From an uncultured Chlorobiales bacterium (GTDB taxonomy: Bacteria; Bacteroidota; Chlorobiia; Chlorobiales; Thermochlorobacteraceae), in the NCBI GenBank assembly GCA_938003965.1, contig CALKXI010000056.1, positions 1 to 45,110 of the forward strand: a stretch of 45,110 nt of DNA, read 5' to 3'. Within the stretch, counting starts at the first letter, position 1. Each line of letters opens with the position of its first letter. The position numbers and the translations under genes were made by a program. The notes under the pieces are model-generated. The model did not search any database and had not been told where the DNA came from. It saw nothing but the letters and a program-made list of their open reading frames with translations. This document shows positions 7,363 through 16,855 of this stretch, piece by piece.

Positions 7363-10233
7363 TTAAAAATCAACCGCTAATCCAAACAGCACTTGCCTGG
7401 GTGGCAAGTAGCGCGCGGGGTCAAACGGCGGCGGCGAAACGCCTCCTAACCCCAACGCATTTGGGAACAATGGGTCTTGCCGATTCGCGGGCAATGGGTC
7501 GCCAAATTCGTAAGCGCGTCCTGTTACCGGGTTGATAATCGCGGCGTTTTTGTTGTTGAGCAGGTTTCGCACTTGCAGTGTGAGTTTTCCGTTTGTCAGC
7601 CCAAGTGAGACGCTTTTTTCCACGCTCAAATCAATCCAAAACCATGGCGTTCCGAGTTCGCTAAATCGGCGTTCCAAATCAGCGGTGTATCGGAGACGTC
7701 CGTTCGGAAAGAAAATCGGCTCGCCGCGCGAATCGCGTTCAACCACGGCAGGCGTGTAGCGCAATCCCGACGAATACTGCGCTTGAACCAAAATCTTGAA
7801 GTCGTTGAGCCAAGACAATCCGAACAGCCCAATAGGCTCTTTGTATTGATAGAGAATCGAGCCTTTGACATCAATTGGTCTATCCCACGCAAGGAAAAAT
7901 TCTTCGTCGTTGCGGTCGTTGCCTTGAATAATTTGTGCGCGTGTTTCTTCGGCGGAGTTGCTTTTGCCTGTGGCGATTTGATAAGCAAACGAGGTGCGCG
8001 CTTCAATCTGCTTGCCAATGCGCTTGATGTAGGAAATTTCAAGTCCGCGCGTGCGTGCATAATCTTGATTGAAGAAGGTCGAGCGTGGTGCTGTGCTTCC
8101 TGTTCTTGGGTCGGTGTAGCGAATGGTGCGGCTGACGATGAAGTCGAAGCGGTCGTTGTAAAACGCCGTTAGCACGAGCACATCGTTTGAAGTGATTTGA
8201 TTGCGTAATCCGATTTCGTAAGAGACCGTCGTTTCAGGAAGCAAAGCAGGATTGCCGAGAACAGAGTTCGCGGAGTTATCCAAAAAGCGCGTATCCAATC
8301 CGCTATAAACCCAACGCGGGTGCGGCAATCGCGACGAATGCACATAGTTCAGATAAAGCATTTGATTGTCCGACACTGGGAAGGAAATGTTGACTTTCGG
8401 AAGCAATCGCAGTTGATAACGCCGACCAAAGAAACTACCTGTTTGGTTGAAATAGGCTTCGCGAAAGGCATCAATGACGGGGGCTTCGGGATTATTGACG
8501 GCGTCGTCCGCAAATTTGCCCGGAAACCAATACTGCAAGCGTAAGCCGAGCGTTGCGATTAAGCCTTTGTATCGAATTTTATCGCTCACAAAAAACGCAC
8601 CCTGCGCGGGATTGACTTGCCAAATATCAAACGCACTTCCTAATCGGCGCGAGGGCTCGCCGGGCAAGACGGGCGCGCCAACCCATGGGCGAAGAATATC
8701 AATCCATTGATACTCGGAAAATTTCGTCTCCAAGCCGAAGAGAAAGTTATGCACTTCGTCGTCGGTTTTGTAGTCGACTTGTAAGTTGAGCGTGTAGTCT
8801 TCGACGTAGTGGTCGTGCCAAAGCGGCGCAATGCCGGTGTTGATGAAACCGTCAGGCGCAATGGCATAAAGCACTGAATCAGGTTGGCTTAGTGGCGGCA
8901 AGAAAAGGTATTCAGGATTGCGAATAATGCTTCTCGGGTCTAAATCTTCTTCAATGAAATCAGGTCGCCACGGACGTCCATTTGCGTCGGCGCGAAGATT
9001 GACGAACAGCCGATTGAGTTGCAACCGCACGGATGCATTTTTTGAAAAGAGATGCGACCACTGAATCGATGCCAAGTGCGTTAGATGTGAATAGGTATTG
9101 GCGTTGTCGGGATTAAGCAGGAACGCATATTGATAGCCGGGCGCAAGTTGAATATCGTTGCCCGTGATTTGAAGCATCTGCGTGTTTTGATTGATGTTCA
9201 GCGAGCCTGTGTAAAGGAAGGTGAGTTTATCGGTGTTGGTCGCCTTCCAAGTCAGTTTGAACATGCCCGACCAGCGGTTGTCGTTGAACGGCGTGAAGAA
9301 GTCGCTTGCGATGCTTGAACGCAATTTTTTGGCAGGATTTTTCATGAACTCATCGGAAAATTGCGTGTTGAGCGAGGTAAAGAAGAAGAGTTTATCGCGA
9401 ATTATCGGACCAGAAAATGCGACGTCGTAGAAGGTGGTGTTCCAACCGAGACCGGGCAAGTTGAGGTTGTTTGGGCGAACGGGGGTTTTATAGTTGCTGA
9501 ATCCGAAGTTATCGCGTCGGTGCGAAAATGAGCCGTGCCAATCGTTCGTGCCTTCTTTGGTCTTGAGCGCAATGACGCCTGCGGGCGATTCGCCATATTC
9601 TACGCCTGCGCCGCCTGTCGTGATTTCAACTTCTTGCAATGCTTTCGCGCTCAAATCGACGCCGAAGCCTGTGCCTGCCAGCGGGTCGGTTGCGGAAACG
9701 CCGTCAATGTAAGTGCCCGTCTCGTAACTTCTGCCACCACGAATATAGACGCCAAAAGGCGTTTGCGTTACACCGACTTGCGACGCCACAACTTCCTTAA
9801 TGTCTCGCGCCGCCGATGTTTCCAGCAAGTCTCTTGAAATCACGCTCGAAGTGCTCGCTTGCTCAATATCAATCAGCGGGCGGTCTCCAATCACAACAAT
9901 TTCTTCTGAACGAACCGATGCCTCCTTCATCTTGAAGTTATGCACCGACGTTTCGCCTGCTTTGACTTTCACGCCTGTTTTCTGAATTGGCGTGTAGCCG
10001 ACGAGCGAAATTTCAATCGTGTATTCGCCCGGATTGACATTTGCAATTTTGTAAGTCCCGTCAACCTTTACCGTTGTGCCATAGTAAGTGCCTTTCAAAC
10101 GAACTGTTGCGCCAACCAACTCTTCGCCTGATTTTTCATCGACCACCGTTCCTGTAATCGTGGCTTTCTCTTGTGCGTGCGCCATGAGGATACTGCAAAA
10201 CAAGGCGACGAATAGGGCGTATATCTGCTTCAT
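7363..10233 (-). CDS. TonB-dependent receptor with N-terminal CarboxypepD regulatory domain
   Basis: 956 residues. Signal peptide 1-20 (ends MAHAQ). Residues ~24-100 are a CarboxypepD_reg-like beta-sandwich (ATITGTVVDEKSGEELVGAT and PGEYTIEISLVGYTPI). Residues ~115-225 are the plug (SVISRDLLETSAARDIKEVV, GVYIRGGRSYETGTYIDGVS, VEITTGGAGVEYGESPAGVI). The remainder is a 22-strand-type barrel ending in aromatic FGLAVDF. A region TTVSYEIGLRNQITSNDVLV and the following strands are typical TonB-dependent receptor text. Role: energised uptake across the outer membrane. No SusD partner is adjacent; the neighbours are lipoproteins and a PorV-like barrel. Substrate not predictable. 58 bases separate it from the upstream lipoprotein gene. 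Confidence 0.9.
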   Translation of the reverse strand: MKQIYALFVALFCSILMAHAQEKATITGTVVDEKSGEELVGATVRLKGTYYGTTVKVDGTYKIANVNPGEYTIEISLVGYTPIQKTGVKVKAGETSVHNFKMKEASVRSEEIVVIGDRPLIDIEQASTSSVISRDLLETSAARDIKEVVASQVGVTQTPFGVYIRGGRSYETGTYIDGVSATDPLAGTGFGVDLSAKALQEVEITTGGAGVEYGESPAGVIALKTKEGTNDWHGSFSHRRDNFGFSNYKTPVRPNNLNLPGLGWNTTFYDVAFSGPIIRDKLFFFTSLNTQFSDEFMKNPAKKLRSSIASDFFTPFNDNRWSGMFKLTWKATNTDKLTFLYTGSLNINQNTQMLQITGNDIQLAPGYQYAFLLNPDNANTYSHLTHLASIQWSHLFSKNASVRLQLNRLFVNLRADANGRPWRPDFIEEDLDPRSIIRNPEYLFLPPLSQPDSVLYAIAPDGFINTGIAPLWHDHYVEDYTLNLQVDYKTDDEVHNFLFGLETKFSEYQWIDILRPWVGAPVLPGEPSRRLGSAFDIWQVNPAQGAFFVSDKIRYKGLIATLGLRLQYWFPGKFADDAVNNPEAPVIDAFREAYFNQTGSFFGRRYQLRLLPKVNISFPVSDNQMLYLNYVHSSRLPHPRWVYSGLDTRFLDNSANSVLGNPALLPETTVSYEIGLRNQITSNDVLVLTAFYNDRFDFIVSRTIRYTDPRTGSTAPRSTFFNQDYARTRGLEISYIKRIGKQIEARTSFAYQIATGKSNSAEETRAQIIQGNDRNDEEFFLAWDRPIDVKGSILYQYKEPIGLFGLSWLNDFKILVQAQYSSGLRYTPAVVERDSRGEPIFFPNGRLRYTADLERRFSELGTPWFWIDLSVEKSVSLGLTNGKLTLQVRNLLNNKNAAIINPVTGRAYEFGDPLPANRQDPLFPNALGLGGVSPPPFDPARYLPPRQVLFGLAVDF

Positions 10234-10291
10234 TTTCTAATGCGTCTCTAATCGTTTAGTTCTCTTGTTGGAGTTTTATCTCGTCCAAATT

Positions 10292-12082
10292 TTACTGTCC
10301 AAATTCTTTTTCAAACACGGCGTCGTAAAAGCGTCGGAGTGCTGTTGTATCGGTAACCGTTGGCGCGTCGGCGCGCACCATCACGCGATACATCGGAATG
10401 GAGCAAAAGACAATTTTGCCACGCGCTTGCCCTGCTTGCCGATATGTGCGCCGCGACACCACAAAGCGCGACGCTGTATCGAGTTGATTTTGCACAATCA
10501 TCGGAAACGAAAGCGGAAGGCTGTAAAGCGGCACAATGTCGTTGGGATTTTCTACGCTGAACTGCAAGGTATGCGCGCTGGTCGTGTATGTGCCTGCACG
10601 GAAATTGCCGTTGTAGGAAAGGCTTGGAAAGGTGGTATCGGCGACATCGCGCACGAGCGTTGCGAACTGCGGATTCGGCGTTTGAAATTGCGCTTGTGGC
10701 ACAACCCTCGCCGAACTTGCGGGCGAAAACGAGAGCGACAGTGCGTCTCTATCGCTTGAAGTGCCAATCGTCATGAGCACATCAACACCGCTGTTGAGCA
10801 CATCGGGCAAGGCTAATTGCGCCGCAAGAAATGACGGATTGTTGTCGGTATACCAAAACACCACATCGTAAAGCAACAAAAGTTTTTTCAGCACGTCGGG
10901 CGAACTGTTTTGAATGGCTTGCCTGCGCAATCGCTCTAAGGTTGCCGCGCCTAACGGGTTCGGCGAAATGATAGGAACTTTGAGCGTAATCCGCTCATAG
11001 CGCTCGGGATTAACATAGCGTCCGCCACGAATTTGATTGAACACTTCAGGCAGAACCCTTTCAGCAGGAAGCGGCGCGCCGGCTGATGTGAAAGCATCAA
11101 ACGGGTCTCTATCGGCGGGTGCGAAATCATCGACGACTACAAGGGGCGAACTTGAAAGCACCTTCGGCACCCAAATTGAATCTGCTTTTGGAATCCGAAT
11201 TGTGCGACTGGTTGCGCCGGGCGCATCGACGGCGCGCGCATAAAGCACATTTGGCGCGTTCATTCGGTAATCAGGAAGGCGCGTTGGGAGCGGCGTATTG
11301 CTCGAGCCAACATAAACTTTGGCTTCGGTTACGCCTGCACTTTTCGGCGTCGCGCTTTCCAAAATCACGGTTAAATCTTGTGAGAAAATTGGAATCTCAA
11401 TCGTCTTATTTGTGGGAAAAGTAGAATCGTTGAGGCATAGTTGAACACCTCGAAGCGTGTTCAATCCATCTCTATCGCTGGCTCTAAATTCAAACTGCGT
11501 TACGGGAAGCGAGGTATCGGGAACGAGCGTCAAAAATCGTTGAACTAATTCAGGCGGAGAATTGCGCACGGGAAAAGTAATGCGAGCAGGCGTTTCATCA
11601 ATGCCACCAATATCGATAAATGGTTCGCCTTCATCGTAGCGTCCGTTTCGATTCACATCAGTGAAGGGTTCTCTGCCGAAATTGATATTGCCGCGAATGA
11701 GTGCCGTGTCGTAGCGTCCGTTACCGTTGTCTAAGCGCACGGCGGCAACAAAGAGCGTGAAGGTTGTATCTAACGAGAAGAAGGTTAATCGAAATGTGCT
11801 GTCTTGGCGCGTCGTAAATGCCGAAGAAGTATCCGTTCCCCAGCGCGTTGAATCAAAGGAGAGCATAAATCCGCCCACAAATCCATCAGCCACTGTTCCC
11901 GACCAGTTTAGCGTTACCGTGCCTTGCAAATCCACGAAAATGCGTTCGGTTACGACGCTTGTTTCAGGGTTCGAAAATGTGTTTGGCTTGTTAATCGGAT
12001 TTTCTTCGCACGCCGAAAGCGCAATCATCAAAAGAATCAACAGTCCTGCGATGCTGTTTCGGCGATAGATGTTCAGGCGCAT
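10292..12082 (-). CDS. Large surface lipoprotein of unknown function
   Basis: 596 residues. The N-terminus has a lipoprotein signal with lipobox ALSAC followed by EENPINKPN; the acidic residues after the cysteine fit surface export. The next ~150 residues look like a fibronectin/Ig-type beta domain (VDLQGTVTLNWSGTVADGF), with an EF-hand-like segment near DVNRNGRYDEGEPFIDIGG. The C-terminal half (from VVVDDFAPADRDPFDAF) reads like an alpha/beta domain with YDVVFWYTDNNPSFLAAQ and VDVLMTIGTSSDRDALS, possibly a GATase-like fold as in some Bacteroidota surface proteins. No catalytic signature is recognised. It sits between a T9SS protein and the TonB-dependent receptor on the same strand. Confidence 0.6.
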   Translation of the reverse strand: MRLNIYRRNSIAGLLILLMIALSACEENPINKPNTFSNPETSVVTERIFVDLQGTVTLNWSGTVADGFVGGFMLSFDSTRWGTDTSSAFTTRQDSTFRLTFFSLDTTFTLFVAAVRLDNGNGRYDTALIRGNINFGREPFTDVNRNGRYDEGEPFIDIGGIDETPARITFPVRNSPPELVQRFLTLVPDTSLPVTQFEFRASDRDGLNTLRGVQLCLNDSTFPTNKTIEIPIFSQDLTVILESATPKSAGVTEAKVYVGSSNTPLPTRLPDYRMNAPNVLYARAVDAPGATSRTIRIPKADSIWVPKVLSSSPLVVVDDFAPADRDPFDAFTSAGAPLPAERVLPEVFNQIRGGRYVNPERYERITLKVPIISPNPLGAATLERLRRQAIQNSSPDVLKKLLLLYDVVFWYTDNNPSFLAAQLALPDVLNSGVDVLMTIGTSSDRDALSLSFSPASSARVVPQAQFQTPNPQFATLVRDVADTTFPSLSYNGNFRAGTYTTSAHTLQFSVENPNDIVPLYSLPLSFPMIVQNQLDTASRFVVSRRTYRQAGQARGKIVFCSIPMYRVMVRADAPTVTDTTALRRFYDAVFEKEFGQ

Positions 12083-12216
12083 TCTTTGTTCAAATTGAAT
12101 TTAGATACCCTTGATTTGCACATCGGCTTAGTTCAATGAGAGCCGCCCCTCCTTTGAGCGACTCCCACGAACACATTTTCTTTCCGCTATTTTGAAGCGC
12201 AGAATGCAATTCAGTT

Positions 12217-14514
12217 TTACTTCACCAAGAGCATTTTCTTCGTTTGCATAAACGAGCCTGCCTTCAAGCGATAGAAGTAAATCCCACTTGCAAGGTTCGA
12301 CGCATTAAACGGCACTTGATACGAGCCTTGTCCTTGCGCCGCATTGACGAGTGTGGCGACTTCACGACCGAGCACATCATAGACTTTAAGCGTTACATCG
12401 GCGCGCTCGGGCAATTCATAGCGAATCATCGTGATGGGGTTAAACGGATTCGGATAGTTTTGCGCGAGTGAGAATTGCCTCGGCGTTGGGTTCACTTTTT
12501 CGTTCGTGAAAAGATAGCCTTCATAGTCGCCTGTGCGGCGCGGCGTGAGTTTGTATTGACCAAACGAGAAGAAGTGAATGCCGCGCAGTGCCGCAAATCG
12601 GTCGCCAACGCGCACCGTGTCTGCATCAGGATTAACAGGCACGGCTGTGCCGCCGCCACGAAAATCCCAGCCTGAAAGGTCATCGACCAGGTAGTCGTCA
12701 GTTGTGGTCGCGTTTTGTTGGCGAATGGCAAATTCTTGTCCTGCCAATCTGGCGCGTGTTACTTCGACATTATTGACTTGCACGAGCATGCCTTCGAAGC
12801 GTTCGCTACGCACGCGAAGCGTATCGGTGGTCAGCACGAGCGGCGTAATCGGTGTGGTTGCTGTTCCGATTTTCGTAATTGAGCCGCCTGCTGATTGGCG
12901 CGCGTCGATTTGCGTGTAGCTGAACGATTCGCGCACAATGCCTGTAACTTCCACCGAGTCGTTGCGCACGATTTGTCCTGCGGGCGTCGTGTAGCCGTTG
13001 AGCACCACGCGCACGCCACTGAACACGCCGCGCCCGTCCTGAATATGAATCGCAATCGGCGCATTGTTCGGAGGCTCATTGAGATTATCGAGCGAATCTG
13101 CCGTTACGGTGCCGCGCACGGTTACCGTTTGGTCAAGAAGCGGCGAGACGATGTTGCTCGTTACAGGGTTGTCGTAAGGTGAAAACTGCACATCGAAAAT
13201 GCCCATGGAGTTGGCGAAGCGGAAAAAGTTTTTCGCTTGCGCTGTGTCTCTATCCAGCACCGAGAGGTTATTGCTTCCAATCGCTTTAACGAAGTAATTA
13301 ACAAATGTGCCTTCGGGAAAACCAGGAATGATTGCCGCCCAAACTGAATCATTGGTTGTGCTACGGGTTGCATTGACCGTTGTGTAAGGTCCGCCAAAGT
13401 TTCTATCGGGCAATGTGGTTGTGGTGTTGTAGAAGACTTGCACTGCCGCTACGCTGTCGCTTGCATTTGGCATAGAAACAGTTGTTGTAATGGTTACAGC
13501 GGTGTTGGGTGGTGGAACAGCCAAATTGCGAACCACAGAGGCAATTACAGGCGGAAGCGACGGAGCAAGCACAATGTCGGTTGCTCGGAACGGATGCAGT
13601 CGCCATGTTCTGCCACGCGCACCTGACGGCGGTGGGTCCCAAGTGTCAACCACCAACGCACCATTTGAACGTACTTTGGAGAGAATGCCTGTGATGCTCT
13701 GAACAATCGCACCGTTCGGCGGAATCGGGTCAGGATTGGCAACGCCGCCCCCCGCAGTGCCTCGGAAAAATTTCGAGTTATCCCCAATTGGAAGCGCGAG
13801 CACCCCTGTTAGCGACGTGGGAAATGGTTTCGTTACATACCATTCAGCATAACGACCATTTGAACCAATCACTTGGCTTGGCACAACGGCTGTCATCGGA
13901 CCTGTAATGCGCACAATCGCGCCGTCGTATTTTTCAGCCAACATGTTCATGTTGCCATCCGCCTTGAAGAGCGAATCCAACGGAATCTCGAGCGTATCGG
14001 GAAGCGGAATCGGATTAGGAAGCGGGTCGTCGAGGTCGAGCGAGGTGAAGTTAATTTTATCCAATTCAATGGTGTGATGATAACCAGGCGGCGAACCAAA
14101 CGCACTACGAATTCTCGCCGTCAGTTTAATCACTTCTCCGCGTGGCACATTGAAAAGGCTGGAATCTCGGTTGCCTACCGCGCCAACTTGGTCAAAGACT
14201 TGAATCGCACCGAAGTTCGGCAATTTATTTCCATTGACGCGCGCGGTGTCGGCAATGTAGATAAGCGCACGGCTTGCATCTCCACCTGTCAGAACATCAA
14301 ACGATTGGTCTGCCGACCAAATCACTTGTCCAATCACGGTTACGGTATCGCCGTAGTTATTTGAGAAGAATGGCGCAAGTGGGGTTGCATTAAACCAACG
14401 CGCTAGCGAATCGGGGTTTGTTTGCTTCAGTTGCGTAACAGGCGTCAGAGATTGCGCCATCGTGCTCATGCTCATGAGCGTCAGCAGAGAGATAAGGGTT
14501 ACAAGTTTTCGCAT
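12217..14514 (-). CDS. T9SS-sorted secreted protein with OB-fold-like domains
   Basis: 765 residues. Signal peptide 1-20 (TLMSMSTMAQS). Residues ~30-310 contain an OB-fold-like region (DTVTVIGQVIWSADQSFDVL, then ALIYIADTARVNG). A beta-sandwich follows at ~325-430 (PPNTAVTITTTVSMPNASDS), then a second OB-fold-like region (LDQTVTVRGTVTADSLDNL, AIHIQDGRGVFSGVRVVLNG) at ~455-660. The final ~80 residues are a type A T9SS sorting domain (NYPNPFNP, VYDVLGREVATLVN, ASGIYFYRLKAG, KKMLLVK). Domain make-up parallels the non-nuclease part of the protein at 640-3429, so the two probably share an ancestor. No catalytic domain is visible. Second gene of the minus-strand surface cluster. Inference: cell-surface binding protein. 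Confidence 0.7.
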   Translation of the reverse strand: MRKLVTLISLLTLMSMSTMAQSLTPVTQLKQTNPDSLARWFNATPLAPFFSNNYGDTVTVIGQVIWSADQSFDVLTGGDASRALIYIADTARVNGNKLPNFGAIQVFDQVGAVGNRDSSLFNVPRGEVIKLTARIRSAFGSPPGYHHTIELDKINFTSLDLDDPLPNPIPLPDTLEIPLDSLFKADGNMNMLAEKYDGAIVRITGPMTAVVPSQVIGSNGRYAEWYVTKPFPTSLTGVLALPIGDNSKFFRGTAGGGVANPDPIPPNGAIVQSITGILSKVRSNGALVVDTWDPPPSGARGRTWRLHPFRATDIVLAPSLPPVIASVVRNLAVPPPNTAVTITTTVSMPNASDSVAAVQVFYNTTTTLPDRNFGGPYTTVNATRSTTNDSVWAAIIPGFPEGTFVNYFVKAIGSNNLSVLDRDTAQAKNFFRFANSMGIFDVQFSPYDNPVTSNIVSPLLDQTVTVRGTVTADSLDNLNEPPNNAPIAIHIQDGRGVFSGVRVVLNGYTTPAGQIVRNDSVEVTGIVRESFSYTQIDARQSAGGSITKIGTATTPITPLVLTTDTLRVRSERFEGMLVQVNNVEVTRARLAGQEFAIRQQNATTTDDYLVDDLSGWDFRGGGTAVPVNPDADTVRVGDRFAALRGIHFFSFGQYKLTPRRTGDYEGYLFTNEKVNPTPRQFSLAQNYPNPFNPITMIRYELPERADVTLKVYDVLGREVATLVNAAQGQGSYQVPFNASNLASGIYFYRLKAGSFMQTKKMLLVK

Positions 14515-14542
14515 TGTTCCGAAAGTTTAAGTTAAAGAGAGA

Positions 14543-16627
14543 TTACCTCACGACGGCAAATCGACCTGTTTTCACTTCGCCGTTGCGCAGATTTTTCACG
14601 GCGACGATGTAAAGCCCTGTCGAGAGGGCTTGGTCAGATTTGCTGAAAATATCCCAAGCCGCTTCGCCACCTGAAAAGGCTCGGCGGTTGGATTGATTGC
14701 CGAAAAGGTTGTTCCAGCGGTTATCGCCGCCAGCGTAGGTTTTTGCGTTGTGTGTAAATCGGTCAATCACATCGCCTGCCACCGTGAAGATGGTAATTTC
14801 ACATTCAGGTGGAAGGTTCGTGAAGTAAATTTTTTGTTCGCGTCGATTCGGTCCGCTCCACGCCGCACGCACGTAGAAGGGGTTCGGATAAATGCCAATC
14901 GCATCTTCCTTGCGCTCCGTTGGCGTTTTGCCCGGAATTGCCGTCGTGAAGTTTGTCGAACGTGCCGATTCTAAACTTTCCAAACCGATGGCAGTATTGC
15001 CCGAATCAAACGCCGTTACATTGAACGCATACTGCCAACCGTTCAAGAGGTTGTTGAATTCATATTTGTAGAAATAACGAGTAGTGTCGCCTTCGAAGGT
15101 GATGGGTGTTGGCAGTTTGATAGCGTCAAAGCCGTTATCGAAGCCGATGTTGTTGTTGGGTTGGTCGAATTGTGCCACGAGTCGGAGCGAGAAGGCTAAT
15201 CCTTCGCGACTGCGGTCGTCACCCGGGTTGGTGCGGTAAATGCGGTAGCCTTCAAAATCTTTGACGCCTGAAAGCAAATCGACCGATGCTTCGGCAGATT
15301 TATCCCAATAAAGCGTAACCTTGCGGTCTTCGGGCACAACGCGATAGCGCGGCGAATTGGGCGGCGAGGGCAAAAGGAATCGGCGAATAATGCCGTCGCC
15401 GTTCAAATCTTCTTCGGGCTCGAGAATGCCGTTGCCGTTGCGGTCGTTGCCATTGAAAGTGCGTTGAGCGAGGTCAAGGTTATTGACGAGCGTCCGACGC
15501 GCTTCGGGCTTATCGTCGACATAATCCGCGACGCTTGACGCATTTCGGGCAACAACTGCGGCAAACGAAATCGTAATCGTGTCGCCCGGCATCAAGGTTG
15601 GAAATGGTCCGACGGATAGGAGTTCCAAGCGGTTGCCCGGTTGTGTGCGCAAGGCTTGACGAATTGAGGCACTGTCGGGGCTATCGAAGAGCCGTGTGCG
15701 CATGCGATTAAATCGGTCGAAGTCGTCGCTCGGCGGACCTGGCACAAACGGGTCTGTCGCAAATGCCCACGCTTGAAAATTCGCTCTGAATCCATCTACA
15801 AGTCCGGGACGGAAGAGCCGACCTTTGTATTCCGCACCTAAAAATTTTGTGGAGTAATAACTTTGCGTTTCCGATGGTTCGCCTGCAAGGTCAAATTTGT
15901 AAGTGGCATCGAGCGAATCGAGGTAGCCACCTGCGGCGCGATTGAAAAACGCCGTTCCTTGTGGTGCGACAAGCCGCGTGTTTCGCACAATCGAGTTTTG
16001 GAATATTCCGATATGCGGCAACACAAGCGAATCGTTGCTTCGGTTGACAATCGTATAGTTCAAAATCACGAAGAAGTTGGCGAACTCAAAATTCCATGCG
16101 TAATGCTCTGCTCGAACCGCAATACGCAAAGGGTTGTGTTGCGGAATCACACCGGTTGCACCCGGGCGAGTTAAAATCGAATCGGTAAATTCTGCAATAA
16201 AATCTTGATGACTAACCGCAGAGGGATTGAAGAAAGGACTTTCAATTAACGATGAGCGTTGAATCAAGCCACGTGCCGTAGCGTCAGTAAACTCGTAGCC
16301 TGCGGTATTGGGGTTTCCTGTGCTCGTTCCTGTTTGAACCACCGCACCCGTCGTTACTTTGGAAATGCCGCCTTGAATTGCGCCGACCCAAAGCCCCGCA
16401 TTGAACAAATGCTCGATTTGTGAACCGGTTGGATATTCGCACGATGGAATTTGAGGGAAAAATCGAAAGCCGTTTCCAATCACACCGTAGTTTGTGATTC
16501 CAAGTCGAATCAACCCTACATTCGTCGTTTTTTGCTCGTCAAACAGTTGCGCGAAAGCACCCTGCCCGAAGAGCACGAACAACGCAAAACTCAGGTAAAA
16601 CTTCAGTTGTGAAATCTGATGTTTCAA
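14543..16627 (-). CDS. Secreted protein with FlgD/T9SS-like C-terminal domain, first gene of surface cluster
   Basis: 694 residues from a TTG start at 16627. An in-frame stop lies only 16 bases upstream at 16643-16645 and there is no ATG before the signal peptide, so TTG is the best choice. Signal peptide FALFVLFGQGAFAQ. The mature part opens with a G-rich segment (IRLGITNYGVIGNGFRFFPQ, SCEYPTGSQIEHLFNAGLWV) shared by a family of large Bacteroidota/Ignavibacteria secreted proteins of unknown function. Around residues 390-420 an EF-hand-like run appears (DRNGNGILEPEEDLNGDG), suggesting calcium binding. The last ~110 residues (GIYPNPFYVR, ITIFTVAGDVIDRF, ALSTGLYIVAVKNL) resemble FlgD-Ig/T9SS sorting domains. 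Role unknown; 28 bases upstream of the next gene. Confidence 0.6.
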   Translation of the reverse strand: MKHQISQLKFYLSFALFVLFGQGAFAQLFDEQKTTNVGLIRLGITNYGVIGNGFRFFPQIPSCEYPTGSQIEHLFNAGLWVGAIQGGISKVTTGAVVQTGTSTGNPNTAGYEFTDATARGLIQRSSLIESPFFNPSAVSHQDFIAEFTDSILTRPGATGVIPQHNPLRIAVRAEHYAWNFEFANFFVILNYTIVNRSNDSLVLPHIGIFQNSIVRNTRLVAPQGTAFFNRAAGGYLDSLDATYKFDLAGEPSETQSYYSTKFLGAEYKGRLFRPGLVDGFRANFQAWAFATDPFVPGPPSDDFDRFNRMRTRLFDSPDSASIRQALRTQPGNRLELLSVGPFPTLMPGDTITISFAAVVARNASSVADYVDDKPEARRTLVNNLDLAQRTFNGNDRNGNGILEPEEDLNGDGIIRRFLLPSPPNSPRYRVVPEDRKVTLYWDKSAEASVDLLSGVKDFEGYRIYRTNPGDDRSREGLAFSLRLVAQFDQPNNNIGFDNGFDAIKLPTPITFEGDTTRYFYKYEFNNLLNGWQYAFNVTAFDSGNTAIGLESLESARSTNFTTAIPGKTPTERKEDAIGIYPNPFYVRAAWSGPNRREQKIYFTNLPPECEITIFTVAGDVIDRFTHNAKTYAGGDNRWNNLFGNQSNRRAFSGGEAAWDIFSKSDQALSTGLYIVAVKNLRNGEVKTGRFAVVR

Positions 16628-16783
16628 AATCGGTGATGCTTGTTATGAGTGGACTGCGTTACGGGTTGCAAAGATAGAGAAGCCCTGTGAAAAATAAGGT
16701 TAAGGAATTGTTAATAGATTGTAGCGCAGAGTGCAACGCACCGCAGAGTGCACTCACTTGCACTCACGCGAAAAGTTCTCGTT

Positions 16784-16805
16784 GTACTTTGGAATTGCAA
16801 AGTAC
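16784..16805. promoter_or_regulatory. Perfect 8-bp inverted repeat upstream of the queuosine-precursor transporter gene
   Basis: GTACTTTG (16784-16791), a 6-base spacer gaattg, then CAAAGTAC (16798-16805). The centre is 61 bases before the TTG start of the transporter. Short direct repeats lie just upstream (gcagagtgca twice and tgcactcac twice between about 16725 and 16767). It could be a transcription factor operator or a small RNA hairpin. It does not match the preQ1 riboswitch consensus that I know. The 228-base divergent gap 16628-16855 holds no gene. Confidence 0.35.
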
Positions 16806-16855
16806 TCAAAAGGGTTTTACCTTGAAGTTTCAAAAGCAATGCAACCACAGTTACC

